A DNA stretch of 64,000 nucleotides from positions 434,001 through 498,000 of the forward strand of contig NZ_JNKW01000001.1 in NCBI RefSeq assembly GCF_000702205.1. Reading direction: 5' to 3'. Position numbers and translations under genes: made by a program. Below the pieces are notes generated by a model. The model ran no database searches and was not told the origin of the DNA. It was given only the letters and a program-made list of their open reading frames with translations. Origin of the DNA: Lachnospira multipara LB2003 (GTDB lineage Bacteria > Bacillota > Clostridia > Lachnospirales > Lachnospiraceae). This document shows, in pieces, positions 35,759-44,437 of this stretch; position 1 is the stretch's first letter; each line of letters begins with the position of its first letter.

Positions 35759-36226
35759 TTACAGTTTCATATATCCGCACATATCCTTAAATCCTAAAGA
35801 CTTATAAAGAGGCTTTCCCATATCTGAACTTTCAAGATATACTTTCTCTACATGTCTATTTTTTGCAATTTCTATTAGTTTAGTGCAAAGCTTTCTAGCT
35901 ATTCCCTTTCGCCTAAATTCCTCTCTTACATAAACATTCATAAGATATGCGCATCTTCCCTTTAAATTATCAGGAGAGGGCATTTCATTATATAAGCAAA
36001 TGTTAGCACAAGCTGCTATTTTACCATCTTCCATAGCAACTAATGCCACATGTTTATTAGCCATAAATTGTTCTTGGTAAAAGCTTTTATTTTCCTGTTT
36101 TATGGCCTCCCATTCCTCACTAGATAAGGTCTTCTTTTTCTCACTAAAAACATGGGATAATACTTCCATTCGCAATTCTAATAAAAGTTCTATGTCTTCT
36201 TTATTCAAAAACTTAATTTCTAACAT
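35759..36226 (-). CDS. GNAT-family N-acetyltransferase
   Basis: 155 residues. The acetyl-CoA motif MNVYVREEFRRKGIARKLCTKL (R-x-x-G-x-A) lies near 101-120, and the C-terminal YLESSDMGKPLYKSLGF is the typical motif B. The substrate is unknown. It begins 13 bp after a stand-alone adenylation domain, so the two are probably made together; an acetylated amino-acid product is a possible joint outcome, but this is inference. Confidence 0.85.
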   Translation of the reverse strand: MLEIKFLNKEDIELLLELRMEVLSHVFSEKKKTLSSEEWEAIKQENKSFYQEQFMANKHVALVAMEDGKIAACANICLYNEMPSPDNLKGRCAYLMNVYVREEFRRKGIARKLCTKLIEIAKNRHVEKVYLESSDMGKPLYKSLGFKDMCGYMKL

Positions 36227-36239
36227 ATCTATCCTTCCT

Positions 36240-37712
36240 TTATGCTACCTTTTTAGCCACGTTAGGTAAGGCCTTCTTATCTACCTTTCCATTAGAATTA
36301 AGAGGTAAATCCCTTAATTCAACAAAAAAGTCAGGTATCATAAAGTCAGTTAAATAATCCTTAAGATAAGCTATTATATCTGTTAATTTAGTCTCCTTAT
36401 CCTCCTTAACAATATAAGCTACCATATATGATAAGTTATTAGCATCTGTTTTAGCTGCCACGTAAGCCTGTCTTACCATGTCTGATTTTAACAAAACATT
36501 TTCAACTTCACTAACTTCAACTCGCTTACCTAAAATCATAATCTGAGTATCCTTTCTATGAAGGAAGGCAATATTGCCATCAGGAAGAATATAACCTAAA
36601 TCGCCGCTCTTATACATTCTTCCATCAGCCGTATTAACAAAGCTTTCATTTTCCTTAGCTCTATCTCCCATATAACCTATAGAAACTCCGTCACCAAAGA
36701 TGCATATTTCGCCGATTTCGCCCTTTGGCACTTCTCTTCCCATTTCATCCATAATCTTAATCCTTGTACCAAGAACCGGCTTACCCACAGGGAAAGTTCC
36801 GTCTTCTAATACATTTTCCATACTACATCTGCAGTAACTTGCGCAAACTGTAGTTTCTGATGGTCCATAAGTATTATAAATTTCCACTTTTCCTAGTAAA
36901 TTAGTAACATAAGTTGCCCTAATTACATCTCCACCGCTAATAAGAAGGCGAAGGCTTTCTGGCAATTCTCTATCATTTAATTCCTGCAAAAGGTATGGGA
37001 AGGAACTTAACATGGTAACCTTATTCTTATCAATAAAGTTTATAAGCTTAGTTATATCCTCCTTAGTTTCCTTAGTTGGAATAGCAAGTGTAGCTCCAGA
37101 CATAATTGATGTAAAGACTTCTTCTACAAAAATATCAAAAGAACATACTGAATGCTGAAGCATAATATCTCCCTTAGACGGATTAAACTCATTTCTAAAA
37201 GCTCGAATATAATGTCTTAAATTATCATGAGTTACAGACACACCCTTTGGCTTACCTGTTGTTCCTGAGGTGTAAAGAATATAGGCAAGTTTAATATCAA
37301 CTTCTTCCTCTTCATTAAAATCTAATTCTAAGTAATCTGGTCTTATTTCTTCTCCAGCATCTATAATTAATTTTTTAAATTCAGGAAGAAGCTCCTTGTA
37401 GGCACTATTAGTAATAATAATCTCTACCCCTGCCTCTTCCATCATGTATCTTATTCGTTCCTTTGGAAATGTTGGCTCTGCTGGAATATATGCTGCTCCT
37501 AAATCAAGACTAGCAAATATAGCCCCAATCATTTCAACACTGTGATCCATAATTATGCCAACTCTTTTTAAATTCTTATCTAACTTAGCCTCAATTGTTT
37601 TAGTTAAGGCAAATAACTCTTTTCTTGTTAAACTTCTTTCTTCATCAAATACTGCTACTGCTCTTTCATCTCTTCTAACTTCTTCTTTAAAAATTTCCAT
37701 AACGTTTTTCAT
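36240..37712 (-). CDS. Stand-alone amino-acid adenylation (NRPS A-domain / DltA-like) enzyme
   Basis: 490 residues, a complete ANL enzyme. Core A3 is TSGTTGKPKG (148-157); A4 is FDIF with D193 at the position that binds the amino group of alpha-amino acids; A5 NTYGPSETT, A7 YKSGDLG and A10 NSNGKVDKKAL with catalytic K476 are all present. No condensation, carrier or thioesterase domain is fused, and no free carrier protein is adjacent. It resembles NRPS A-domains more than acyl-CoA synthetases. DltA is an alternative, but dltBCD are not here. The GNAT gene follows by 13 bp. A palindrome at 37809-37824 may regulate it. Confidence 0.85.
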   Translation of the reverse strand: MKNVMEIFKEEVRRDERAVAVFDEERSLTRKELFALTKTIEAKLDKNLKRVGIIMDHSVEMIGAIFASLDLGAAYIPAEPTFPKERIRYMMEEAGVEIIITNSAYKELLPEFKKLIIDAGEEIRPDYLELDFNEEEEVDIKLAYILYTSGTTGKPKGVSVTHDNLRHYIRAFRNEFNPSKGDIMLQHSVCSFDIFVEEVFTSIMSGATLAIPTKETKEDITKLINFIDKNKVTMLSSFPYLLQELNDRELPESLRLLISGGDVIRATYVTNLLGKVEIYNTYGPSETTVCASYCRCSMENVLEDGTFPVGKPVLGTRIKIMDEMGREVPKGEIGEICIFGDGVSIGYMGDRAKENESFVNTADGRMYKSGDLGYILPDGNIAFLHRKDTQIMILGKRVEVSEVENVLLKSDMVRQAYVAAKTDANNLSYMVAYIVKEDKETKLTDIIAYLKDYLTDFMIPDFFVELRDLPLNSNGKVDKKALPNVAKKVA

Positions 37713-37808
37713 AATTAATACTCCTAAAATTTAACTCTTAGTTCCTGTTACATGTTAATATTAAGGAGTTTCTTTTATTCCCACAAGTACGCAGTTTTTT
37801 GAAACATA

Positions 37809-37824
37809 GTATCATCCATGATAC
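37809..37824. promoter_or_regulatory. Palindromic operator candidate GTATC-N6-GATAC
   Basis: GTATCATCCATGATAC is a perfect palindrome about 95 bp upstream of the adenylation-domain gene. The half-site GTATC/GATAC is shared with the palindrome at 39681-39696 beside the Crp/Fnr gene. It has the CRP-like N6 spacing but not the TGTGA half-site. Confidence 0.4.
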
Positions 37825-37875
37825 TTTTGAGCTATTACTGACCTCAAACAATAGCTAAATTACTTTAACCTAAAC

Positions 37876-39606
37876 TTAAATCCTCTTAAAGTGTTTTTTT
37901 GCAAAACCCATTGGCTGCACACATTCAAGGGTACCTATATAGTTTTTATCCTTATCACGAACTGCCATATACTTAATAAGTACTGGCTCATCATCTCTAC
38001 TTGTCCATACGTCAACGCAGTCTCTTCTGCCTTCCTTAAAGTCCTCAAGTATCATGCGAACCATTGGCTCAATTTTAGGTGGATGGCAGGAAAATACTTC
38101 TCTTCCAAGGGCTGAAAGTGGTCTTTTAAATAACTTCACATCATCCCCATCATTAAAATATCTATTAACATTATCTGCATCAACAAAAGTTAATTCCATT
38201 GGAATTGTATTTAGCATGGCATCTAGCTGCTCAATAGTTAAGCGGCCTGATGGAAGATTAACTGATCCTGCTTCTTGACTATAGTTTTTAACATTTCCCT
38301 TTGGAGTAGCCTTTTCCCATAATGGACGATTTCCAATAAGGCATGGCTTGTAATCTGCAAAATCTCTTGCAATATCGCACCAATCCTCTTCACTAAAGTT
38401 TTTAGCACAAAGTGGAAAAAGAATATTTTCCTCCTTATAAATCATCTCTTCCGCTCTTGTAACCACAGCGTCAAGACGTTCATTCCACAATTCATTATCT
38501 ATAAACTCTGGGTTTTCTATGGCACTATTATAAATTGACTTCATTTCGTCACGAATTTCATCATCAACGCCCCACATTACATTAGAAGGACCCGAAAATC
38601 CATACTTAACATTAAGAATTGGATATAATAAATCCCCTTTTTCGGCATAGTGAATTGAAGCTTCTCTTGCTTTCTTTAAGGCTGACATAATATTTTCCTT
38701 AGTATCCATGGCTCTTCTTAATTCCTTTAAAGCATCTGATATAGCCTCGTTTTCAAGAGCAAATGTATTAAGTGGGTGATTCTCAATCTTTCTTAATTCC
38801 ATATAAATACTATCAGCCCCATCCTGTCTTTTTATAGGAGCTGCCTTATACTTTGAACCAATTCCCATACCAAAGGATTCACTCATAGCTTCCTTAACAT
38901 CTACCTTTCCAATTGATCCATAGGAAATTGAATTGCCATTTTGGCGCTTAAGAGATTCACTCACTGCCTTTTCTGCATTGGCAATTTTTTCCTCTCTTGT
39001 TGCACCATGGAAAAGAGCTGAGTGAACATCACATAATTTCTGAACCTCTGCTACTGGTGTACCTCCCGCAATTAAGGACTGCTCTGCCTTGGCAATTTCT
39101 GCCGCATCTACATCCGTAAAATTTTCAACGAAGTCCTTTCTAACGGATTCAATATCTTCACCCTTAGACAGTCTTTCAACATAGGACTTAATCTTTAGGG
39201 TTCTCTCATCAAGCTCTAATTCCTTTATTTCATTGCCATTGGCATCCTTTCTTTTAGGAAGCTGTGAAGCAAGCATCTTTTTAGCAGTTTCTGCATCCAC
39301 TTTTTCTACTGTTTTTTCTTCTGCTGCCATTCTTTCTAGTATCTTATTATCCATACGCTTTTGTACGAAACTTGGCATCTTACCTTCAAGCTCAAAGCCA
39401 TTATTTTTAAGAGCTAAAACCACATCCACCATATCGATTTTTTTCATAATTGCGCCCTTAGGAATTGTCATAACCTTGCCCATTGTATTTAAAATACCGG
39501 GCTTAGTAACCTCAGTAAAGCCTAATTCTAGCAATATATCTATAAGTTCTGGATACTCGTTACAAAGTTCATACACACTTTTCTTTAAATTAATTTTCTT
39601 TCCCAT
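37876..39606 (-). CDS. DUF1858 + DUF438/hemerythrin + PAS-like sensor protein
   Basis: About 576 residues. An N-terminal DUF1858-type domain (~1-70: LKKSVYELCNEYPELIDILLELGF) is followed by a DUF438 region with a hemerythrin-like helical bundle (~270-430; HPLNTF, ASIHYAEKGDLLYP and a KEENILFP Glu-rich helix) and a C-terminal PAS-like domain (~470-570: TFVDADNVNRYFND). Such proteins are thought to sense or detoxify NO or O2 through a di-iron site. ATG 39606 is preferred, with GAAAGGA upstream; the frame extends 19 codons further. It is divergent from a Crp/Fnr regulator, consistent with nitrosative or redox control. Confidence 0.85.
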   Translation of the reverse strand: MGKKINLKKSVYELCNEYPELIDILLELGFTEVTKPGILNTMGKVMTIPKGAIMKKIDMVDVVLALKNNGFELEGKMPSFVQKRMDNKILERMAAEEKTVEKVDAETAKKMLASQLPKRKDANGNEIKELELDERTLKIKSYVERLSKGEDIESVRKDFVENFTDVDAAEIAKAEQSLIAGGTPVAEVQKLCDVHSALFHGATREEKIANAEKAVSESLKRQNGNSISYGSIGKVDVKEAMSESFGMGIGSKYKAAPIKRQDGADSIYMELRKIENHPLNTFALENEAISDALKELRRAMDTKENIMSALKKAREASIHYAEKGDLLYPILNVKYGFSGPSNVMWGVDDEIRDEMKSIYNSAIENPEFIDNELWNERLDAVVTRAEEMIYKEENILFPLCAKNFSEEDWCDIARDFADYKPCLIGNRPLWEKATPKGNVKNYSQEAGSVNLPSGRLTIEQLDAMLNTIPMELTFVDADNVNRYFNDGDDVKLFKRPLSALGREVFSCHPPKIEPMVRMILEDFKEGRRDCVDVWTSRDDEPVLIKYMAVRDKDKNYIGTLECVQPMGFAKKHFKRI

Positions 39607-39680
39607 AGTAAATCCTTTCTTTAAATCTATCTTTTTATTAACTTTTGTGTACATTATATACAAGTTAGTTATATGAAATC

Positions 39681-39696
39681 TGTATCCTAGGATACA
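39681..39696. promoter_or_regulatory. Palindromic operator candidate overlapping the 39754 gene promoter
   Basis: TGTATCCTAGGATACA is a perfect 16-bp palindrome between two divergent genes. It ends at the -35 position of the promoter whose TATAAT -10 lies at 39718-39723, so a protein bound here would compete with RNA polymerase. It is the natural candidate for the adjacent Crp/Fnr regulator. Confidence 0.5.
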
Positions 39697-39753
39697 CTTT
39701 AGAAGAGAATTTTGTAGTATAATGTAAACATCTTATTAATAAAGGAGAAGCCT

Positions 39754-40428
39754 ATGGATTATTCAGTTTTAGAAAATAGTACTTTATTTCACGGAATTAA
39801 AGCTAGCGAGTTAAGAAAAATTCTAGAATCCGTACCCCATCACATTCAAGTCTTTGATAAGGGGGAATGCATCTTTCATCTTATGGAAAATGCAGACAAA
39901 ATCGGTGTTATATTAGAAGGTCGTGTAGAAGCTCAAAAACTTTTTCCTAATGGAAGTCAGATAAATGTTACTACCAAGGGAGCTGGTGAGCTAACAGGCC
40001 CTGCTGCCGTATTTTCAAAAAGCCATAAATATCCTTGCGATATTATTGCTACAGAGGCAAGCACTCTTATGATGTTTAAAAAAGAAGACCTACTATATCT
40101 TATGCAACAAGATGTACGTATTCTTGAAAATTTTACAACAGCCATGGCTTCTATAACATATATGTTACAGCAACGAATCGAACTATTCTCCTATAAGGGA
40201 ATTGCTCAAAAAGTTGCTTTTTACCTCCTAGTTCAAAAAAGGAAAACAGGAAAAAATATAATTCCTATTCCAAACTCCATGACTCAGTGGTCTATGCTTA
40301 TGAATGTATCTAGAACATCACTTCATAGAGAGTTAAAACGTCTTGAAGAGGAAGGCATCTTAGAATACGCCTCTAAAGAGATTCGTATAGTTGATGACAA
40401 TAAACTTCAAGACTTACTTAGCAATTAA
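39754..40428 (+). CDS. Crp/Fnr-family transcriptional regulator
   Basis: 224 residues: an N-terminal cyclic-nucleotide-binding fold (~10-125) without the four-cysteine FNR cluster, a dimer helix (~130-160) and a C-terminal HTH (~170-215: SMTQWSMLMNVSRTSLHRELKRLEEEGIL). One Cys at 37 and one at 97 are too few for a [4Fe-4S] sensor. The ligand is unknown; heme or NO sensing is possible, as in DNR-type regulators that control hemerythrin genes. AAAGGAG lies before the start. Confidence 0.9.
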   Translation: MDYSVLENSTLFHGIKASELRKILESVPHHIQVFDKGECIFHLMENADKIGVILEGRVEAQKLFPNGSQINVTTKGAGELTGPAAVFSKSHKYPCDIIATEASTLMMFKKEDLLYLMQQDVRILENFTTAMASITYMLQQRIELFSYKGIAQKVAFYLLVQKRKTGKNIIPIPNSMTQWSMLMNVSRTSLHRELKRLEEEGILEYASKEIRIVDDNKLQDLLSN

Positions 40429-40470
40429 GTTTTTGTATAAATAAGACATCAATCAAACTTTCAAAAGAAA

Positions 40471-40502
40471 AAACAACCAAGTCTTATTAGACAAGGTTGT
40501 TT
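40471..40502. terminator. Bidirectional terminator between the Crp/Fnr gene and the FNT gene
   Basis: AAACAACC (40471-40478) pairs with GGTTGTTT (40495-40502), with an inner GTCT/AGAC stem. A-rich and T-rich flanks fit both strands. Confidence 0.75.
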
Positions 40503-40576
40503 CTTCCATTTATACAAACACACTTTACAAATATGAGAATCTAGCTAATTTCTTCAAAGTGTAGTTATAAGTTATT

Positions 40577-41338
40577 TTATTTTTCCTTAGCGCCAACATA
40601 GTAAGGAACGGCAATAAATAAAATACCGCCTACCATATTACCAAGTGTTACCCATAAGAGGTTATGGAAATAACCTGCTGTTGTAACTGCTACACCACAT
40701 GGGTTTAAAAGAGCTTCTGTAAGGAGAGTCATGTTAGCAATACTATGCTCAAATCCTGATGTAATAAAGGCAAATAAGCACCAGAATACCATGATTAACT
40801 TAGCAGAATCAGACTTAGCTCTAAAACCTGACCAAACAGCAAGGCAAACTAACATGTTACAAAGAATAGCTCTTGTGAAAAGTTCAGGAGCTGTTGCTGA
40901 CATTTTTCCAAGTGCTCCATTAGCCATAAATGTACCTACAGCACCCTTAGCAAGTCCTGTGTAGTTGTAAATTAATGCAAGTACAACTGCACCAGCCCAG
41001 TTACCAAGGTAACAAACGATCCATACCTTAATAGCATCAAAAATTGATGTCTTCTTCTTTAAAACACCTGCTGTCATCACTAGGTTATTACCTGTAAAAA
41101 GTTCTGCACCACAGATTACAACAAGTGAAAGTGCGATACCAAATGAAGCACCCATAACTGTCTTAGTTGCAGGAGCTCCACCTAGCTGACCGCCAATAGT
41201 AAAAATAAGTAAAATACCAAAACCGATAAAAGCACCGGCAAGCATTGATAACAAGAAATATCCAATAGGATTCTTTTTAAGTAAGTTTGCTTTACTTGCT
41301 GCACCATTCGCAGCCATTTCAAATTCATCTTTAAACAT
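40577..41338 (-). CDS. FNT-family anion channel, probable hydrosulfide channel
   Basis: 253 residues with six membrane helices and the formate/nitrite transporter motifs GAFIGFGILL, GAELFTGNNLV and a LGNWAGA half-helix. FNT proteins carry formate, nitrite or hydrosulfide. The C. difficile member FNT3/HSC is encoded with asrABC and exports HS-. Here the gene likewise follows asrC by 73 bp on the same strand, so sulfide export is the best inference. Sequence alone does not exclude formate or nitrite. Confidence 0.85.
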   Translation of the reverse strand: MFKDEFEMAANGAASKANLLKKNPIGYFLLSMLAGAFIGFGILLIFTIGGQLGGAPATKTVMGASFGIALSLVVICGAELFTGNNLVMTAGVLKKKTSIFDAIKVWIVCYLGNWAGAVVLALIYNYTGLAKGAVGTFMANGALGKMSATAPELFTRAILCNMLVCLAVWSGFRAKSDSAKLIMVFWCLFAFITSGFEHSIANMTLLTEALLNPCGVAVTTAGYFHNLLWVTLGNMVGGILFIAVPYYVGAKEK

Positions 41339-41411
41339 AAATTTGCTCCTTTAATCTTTGCTTTTTTTAAGGCCTAATTAGCTTTTTAGCATACCCCAAG
41401 CCTTTAAAAAA

Positions 41412-42404
41412 TTAATGTTTATTATCGAAATGAATGCCTTCCCAATACACGTTATTATTCATAATAGTCTCTGGCATTAATTCTACATCTTTAAGTGCGA
41501 ATTCTTTGAACTTTTCAAAGCCTACGCGATCAATAATGTAACCAATGTGCTCTTTTCTAGCTGGAGCGTTTGGTGAAATATATTCTTCAACGAACTTATA
41601 TGTATTCTTGATAATCTTAACAATATTTTCTTCATCAGCCCATACAAGGAAGTCCTTACCAAGTCTAGGATTCTTCTTACCTGTACGTCCCATGATTGTA
41701 AGCTTATAGTACTTCTTTTCAGATCTTGTCCAAGCTCTTGTAGGACACTTTGTAACACAAACACCACAACCAATACATTTTTCAGTATCTCTTACAATCT
41801 TGTAGTTTTCCATACGAAGTGCTGAAACTGATAAAGATGTACAACCCTTAACACAAGCGTTACAGCTAATACATCTATCAGGATCATATTGTGGCATTGT
41901 CATACCAATAATACCGAAATCGTGCATACGAACCTTAGCGCAGTCGTTAGCACATCCTGTACATGCAACCTTAAAGTGAAGGTCGTTAGGGAAGATTTCC
42001 TTATCGATTCTTCTTGCAAGCTCTGATGTATTATAGTTAGCAAATGGACATACATTATTACCGATACATGCAGATACATTTCTTGTACCTGATGCTGAAT
42101 ATCCATTAGCATTGTCCTTATCTTCTGGATTCTGATTAATTCCTACCTTCTCAATAATTGGCTGAAGTAATTCATTAACCTTGTCCATATCTTCAAGATG
42201 AATACCTTCAATTTCAAAACCCTGACGAGTTGTTAAATGAACATATCCATTACCATATTCTCTAGCAATTTTTTGTACCATACCAAGTACTTCGGCATCT
42301 AGATAACCACCTGGAACTCTAATTCTAGAAGCTCCTATACCACGCTCTTTACTAATACGCCATGCATGTTTTTTGGCTTTTTTTGTATTTATATCAAGAC
42401 TCAT
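41412..42404 (-). CDS. asrC: Anaerobic sulfite reductase subunit C (siroheme subunit)
   Basis: About 330 residues. Sulfite/nitrite reductase fold: HLTTRQGFEIEGI, the cysteine pairs CIGNNVCPF and ACTGCANDCAK that bind the siroheme-coupled [4Fe-4S] cluster, then two ferredoxin motifs (CISCNACVKGC and CIGCGVCVTKCP). It reduces sulfite to sulfide with six electrons. The ATG at 42404 is preferred because AAGGAGGT lies a few bases upstream; the frame continues 19 codons into asrB. It follows asrB closely and depends on siroheme, for which a synthesis gene lies upstream at 46921. Confidence 0.95.
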   Translation of the reverse strand: MSLDINTKKAKKHAWRISKERGIGASRIRVPGGYLDAEVLGMVQKIAREYGNGYVHLTTRQGFEIEGIHLEDMDKVNELLQPIIEKVGINQNPEDKDNANGYSASGTRNVSACIGNNVCPFANYNTSELARRIDKEIFPNDLHFKVACTGCANDCAKVRMHDFGIIGMTMPQYDPDRCISCNACVKGCTSLSVSALRMENYKIVRDTEKCIGCGVCVTKCPTRAWTRSEKKYYKLTIMGRTGKKNPRLGKDFLVWADEENIVKIIKNTYKFVEEYISPNAPARKEHIGYIIDRVGFEKFKEFALKDVELMPETIMNNNVYWEGIHFDNKH

Positions 42405-42414
42405 AGAAACCTCC

Positions 42415-43206
42415 TTAATCAAATAATTCCTTAGCTTCAGTGTAATTAAATACTGGTCCATCTAAGCAGACATACTTGTCATCCATCTTACAGTGACCAC
42501 ATTTGCCAACACCACAGCACATCTTTCTTTCATATGAAGTCCAAATCTGCTCATCTTCTATACCAAGCTTTTTAATTTCCTGGATTGTAAACTTAATCAT
42601 AATTGGAGGGCCAACACAGATAAATACTGCATTCTTAGGATCTTTAAACTTAAGGTCTGGAATATATTTAGTAACCATTCCCACAGGACCTTCATAACCC
42701 TCTGGCGCTGCATCTACAGTCTTAATTACATTAATTGTTTTAGACCATCTTTCAAAATCTGCCTTAAATAAAACATCTTCAGGGCTCTTAAAGCCTGCAA
42801 TAAGTGTTGTTGAAATCGCATCTTTAGGATTAGCTGCAAAATACTGAATAACACCTCTCATTGGAGATACACCAGTACCACCACCAATAATTACGACTTC
42901 CTTACCCTTAAAGTTATCAATATCAAAACCGTTACCATATGGTCCACGAATAAGTAACTTATCACCAACATAGTTTTCAAAAACTTCATCAGTAACCTTA
43001 CCAACTCTTCGAATTGTAAAATCTACTAAGCCATCAGCAATACCACTTACTGAAATTGGAGCTTCACCATACTTTGGAATTGAAATTTCAAAGAACTGTC
43101 CTGGCTTAACATCACCATCAAATTCCATACGGAAAGTATATTCTAAATTAGTATGTTTAATTACTTCTTTTATCTCAGAAGGAAATGGAACGTATTCGTT
43201 TTTCAT
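42415..43206 (-). CDS. asrB: Anaerobic sulfite reductase subunit B (FAD/NAD reductase subunit)
   Basis: 263 residues with a ferredoxin-reductase fold: FAD motif (FTIRRVGKVT), NAD motif (VIIGGGTGVSPMRGVIQYF) and a C-terminal 2Fe-2S loop (CCGVGKCGHCKM...CLDG). It passes electrons from NAD(P)H towards AsrA and AsrC. It starts one base after asrA, so translation is coupled. Distinct from the similar NfnA in this window by the CCGVGKCGHC loop and its neighbours. Confidence 0.95.
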   Translation of the reverse strand: MKNEYVPFPSEIKEVIKHTNLEYTFRMEFDGDVKPGQFFEISIPKYGEAPISVSGIADGLVDFTIRRVGKVTDEVFENYVGDKLLIRGPYGNGFDIDNFKGKEVVIIGGGTGVSPMRGVIQYFAANPKDAISTTLIAGFKSPEDVLFKADFERWSKTINVIKTVDAAPEGYEGPVGMVTKYIPDLKFKDPKNAVFICVGPPIMIKFTIQEIKKLGIEDEQIWTSYERKMCCGVGKCGHCKMDDKYVCLDGPVFNYTEAKELFD

Positions 43207-43207
43207 A

Positions 43208-44200
43208 TTAACCTTCCTCCTTTGCTAATCTATTAAGAATTGCTGCATGTGAAATGTATTCAGGACAGACGTCATCACATCTACCACAACCTACACACAT
43301 TGAGTAGCCAAATCTCTTTTCAAAATCGTAATGCTTATGCATAACCTTAAATCTTATACGGTCAGCCTGGCTCTTTCTAAATTCGAAACCACCAGCAATC
43401 TGTGAATAGCCATCAATCTGACATGATGCCCAAACTCTTCTTCTTTCACCAACCTTAGGATTATCCTTATAGAAGATATCCTGCATTGTAAAGCATGTAC
43501 ATGTTGGACAGACGAAATTACATCTTCCACAGCCAATACATCTAGAACCATATTCTTCCCAAATAGGATTATCCTTAGTAGCCTTTGAAAGATTCTTAGG
43601 AATTGAAACCTTCTGCTTATTTTCTGTTACATAATCAGGTGTAACATCTAACTTGCTCTCTTCATTAAAGATGGCAACAAAATCTTCATTCTTAGCATCT
43701 ACTAATGCCTTGTCTCCATCTAGCTTTAAATATAAGTCGTAATCGTCAGCCTTATTAGTTCCCATAGCAACACAGTAACCTGAATCGCAAGAGTGCTCAC
43801 AACCCATTAAACAAAACTTAGCTCTTGCTCTTACTCTCTGGTAATAAAAATCGCCAAATTTATTATCAAGGTAAATCTGATCTAGTCTTTTAAGTGCATG
43901 CATATCACATGCTCTAAGGAAAATTAATAGGTCCTTAGTTGGTCCCTTTGGAACAGTAGTTTCATCTTCTGTAAAGTAGAAAAGAGTTTCGTTAATTGAT
44001 AATAAAGCCTCTTTAAATGAATAATCGGATTTCTTATTCCATTCGATTTCATCAAGACTTGTAACCTTATCATAGCGAACAACGTCTACTTCTGAAAATG
44101 TACCGTCTCCTTTTTTTACTACAGGTGCATAAATATCATGTGTTTCCTGTAATGTCTTAAATATGGATTCCATCTTTTCTTTAGATAATTGATAACCCAT
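43208..44200 (-). CDS. asrA: Anaerobic sulfite reductase subunit A (ferredoxin-like)
   Basis: 330 residues. The N-terminal ~215 residues match the 4Fe-4S dicluster family used by AsrA and hydrogenase-linked HydB/HycB-type proteins (FLRACDMHALKRLDQIYLDN and MGCEHSCDSGYC). Two ferredoxin motifs follow: CIGCGRCNFVCPTCTC and CVGCGRCDDVCPEY. It relays electrons to the catalytic subunit. It is the first gene of asrABC-fnt, and AAGGAGATG lies before the start. Confidence 0.95.
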   Translation of the reverse strand: MGYQLSKEKMESIFKTLQETHDIYAPVVKKGDGTFSEVDVVRYDKVTSLDEIEWNKKSDYSFKEALLSINETLFYFTEDETTVPKGPTKDLLIFLRACDMHALKRLDQIYLDNKFGDFYYQRVRARAKFCLMGCEHSCDSGYCVAMGTNKADDYDLYLKLDGDKALVDAKNEDFVAIFNEESKLDVTPDYVTENKQKVSIPKNLSKATKDNPIWEEYGSRCIGCGRCNFVCPTCTCFTMQDIFYKDNPKVGERRRVWASCQIDGYSQIAGGFEFRKSQADRIRFKVMHKHYDFEKRFGYSMCVGCGRCDDVCPEYISHAAILNRLAKEEG

Positions 44201-44319
44201 AACACATCTCCTTTCCTTTACAAAAAGTGAATTTTATTTACAGATTGTTTTTTATTTAACAATCTTAATGACAAAGTTTTCCCAGTCCCTTTTTCTTAAA
44301 AAAATAAAAAACAAATTAA

Positions 44320-44362
44320 AAACCGGTCATACTTGATAATAATTATCAATTATAGCCGGTTT
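44320..44362 (-). terminator. Terminator between the Crp/Fnr gene and asrA, with internal palindrome
   Basis: AAACCGG (44320-44326) and CCGGTTT (44356-44362) enclose TTGATAAT-A-ATTATCAA (44333-44349). On the minus strand it is followed by TTTTTAATTTGTTTTTTA, so it can end the regulator transcript. The internal palindrome resembles an FNR-type half-site pair (TTGAT/ATCAA) but with N7 spacing. Confidence 0.6.
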
Positions 44363-44437
44363 AAAATCTGTGATATATGTCACACTTTATTCATTTTTGT
44401 TAAAAAATAATCAAAATTCGTCATATTTTTGGTAAAT

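Noticed and set aside
36240..37712. Annotation as DltA (D-alanine ligase)
   Set aside because: No dltB, dltC or dltD is nearby; the neighbours are a GNAT and an HxlR regulator, so the specific call is not supported.
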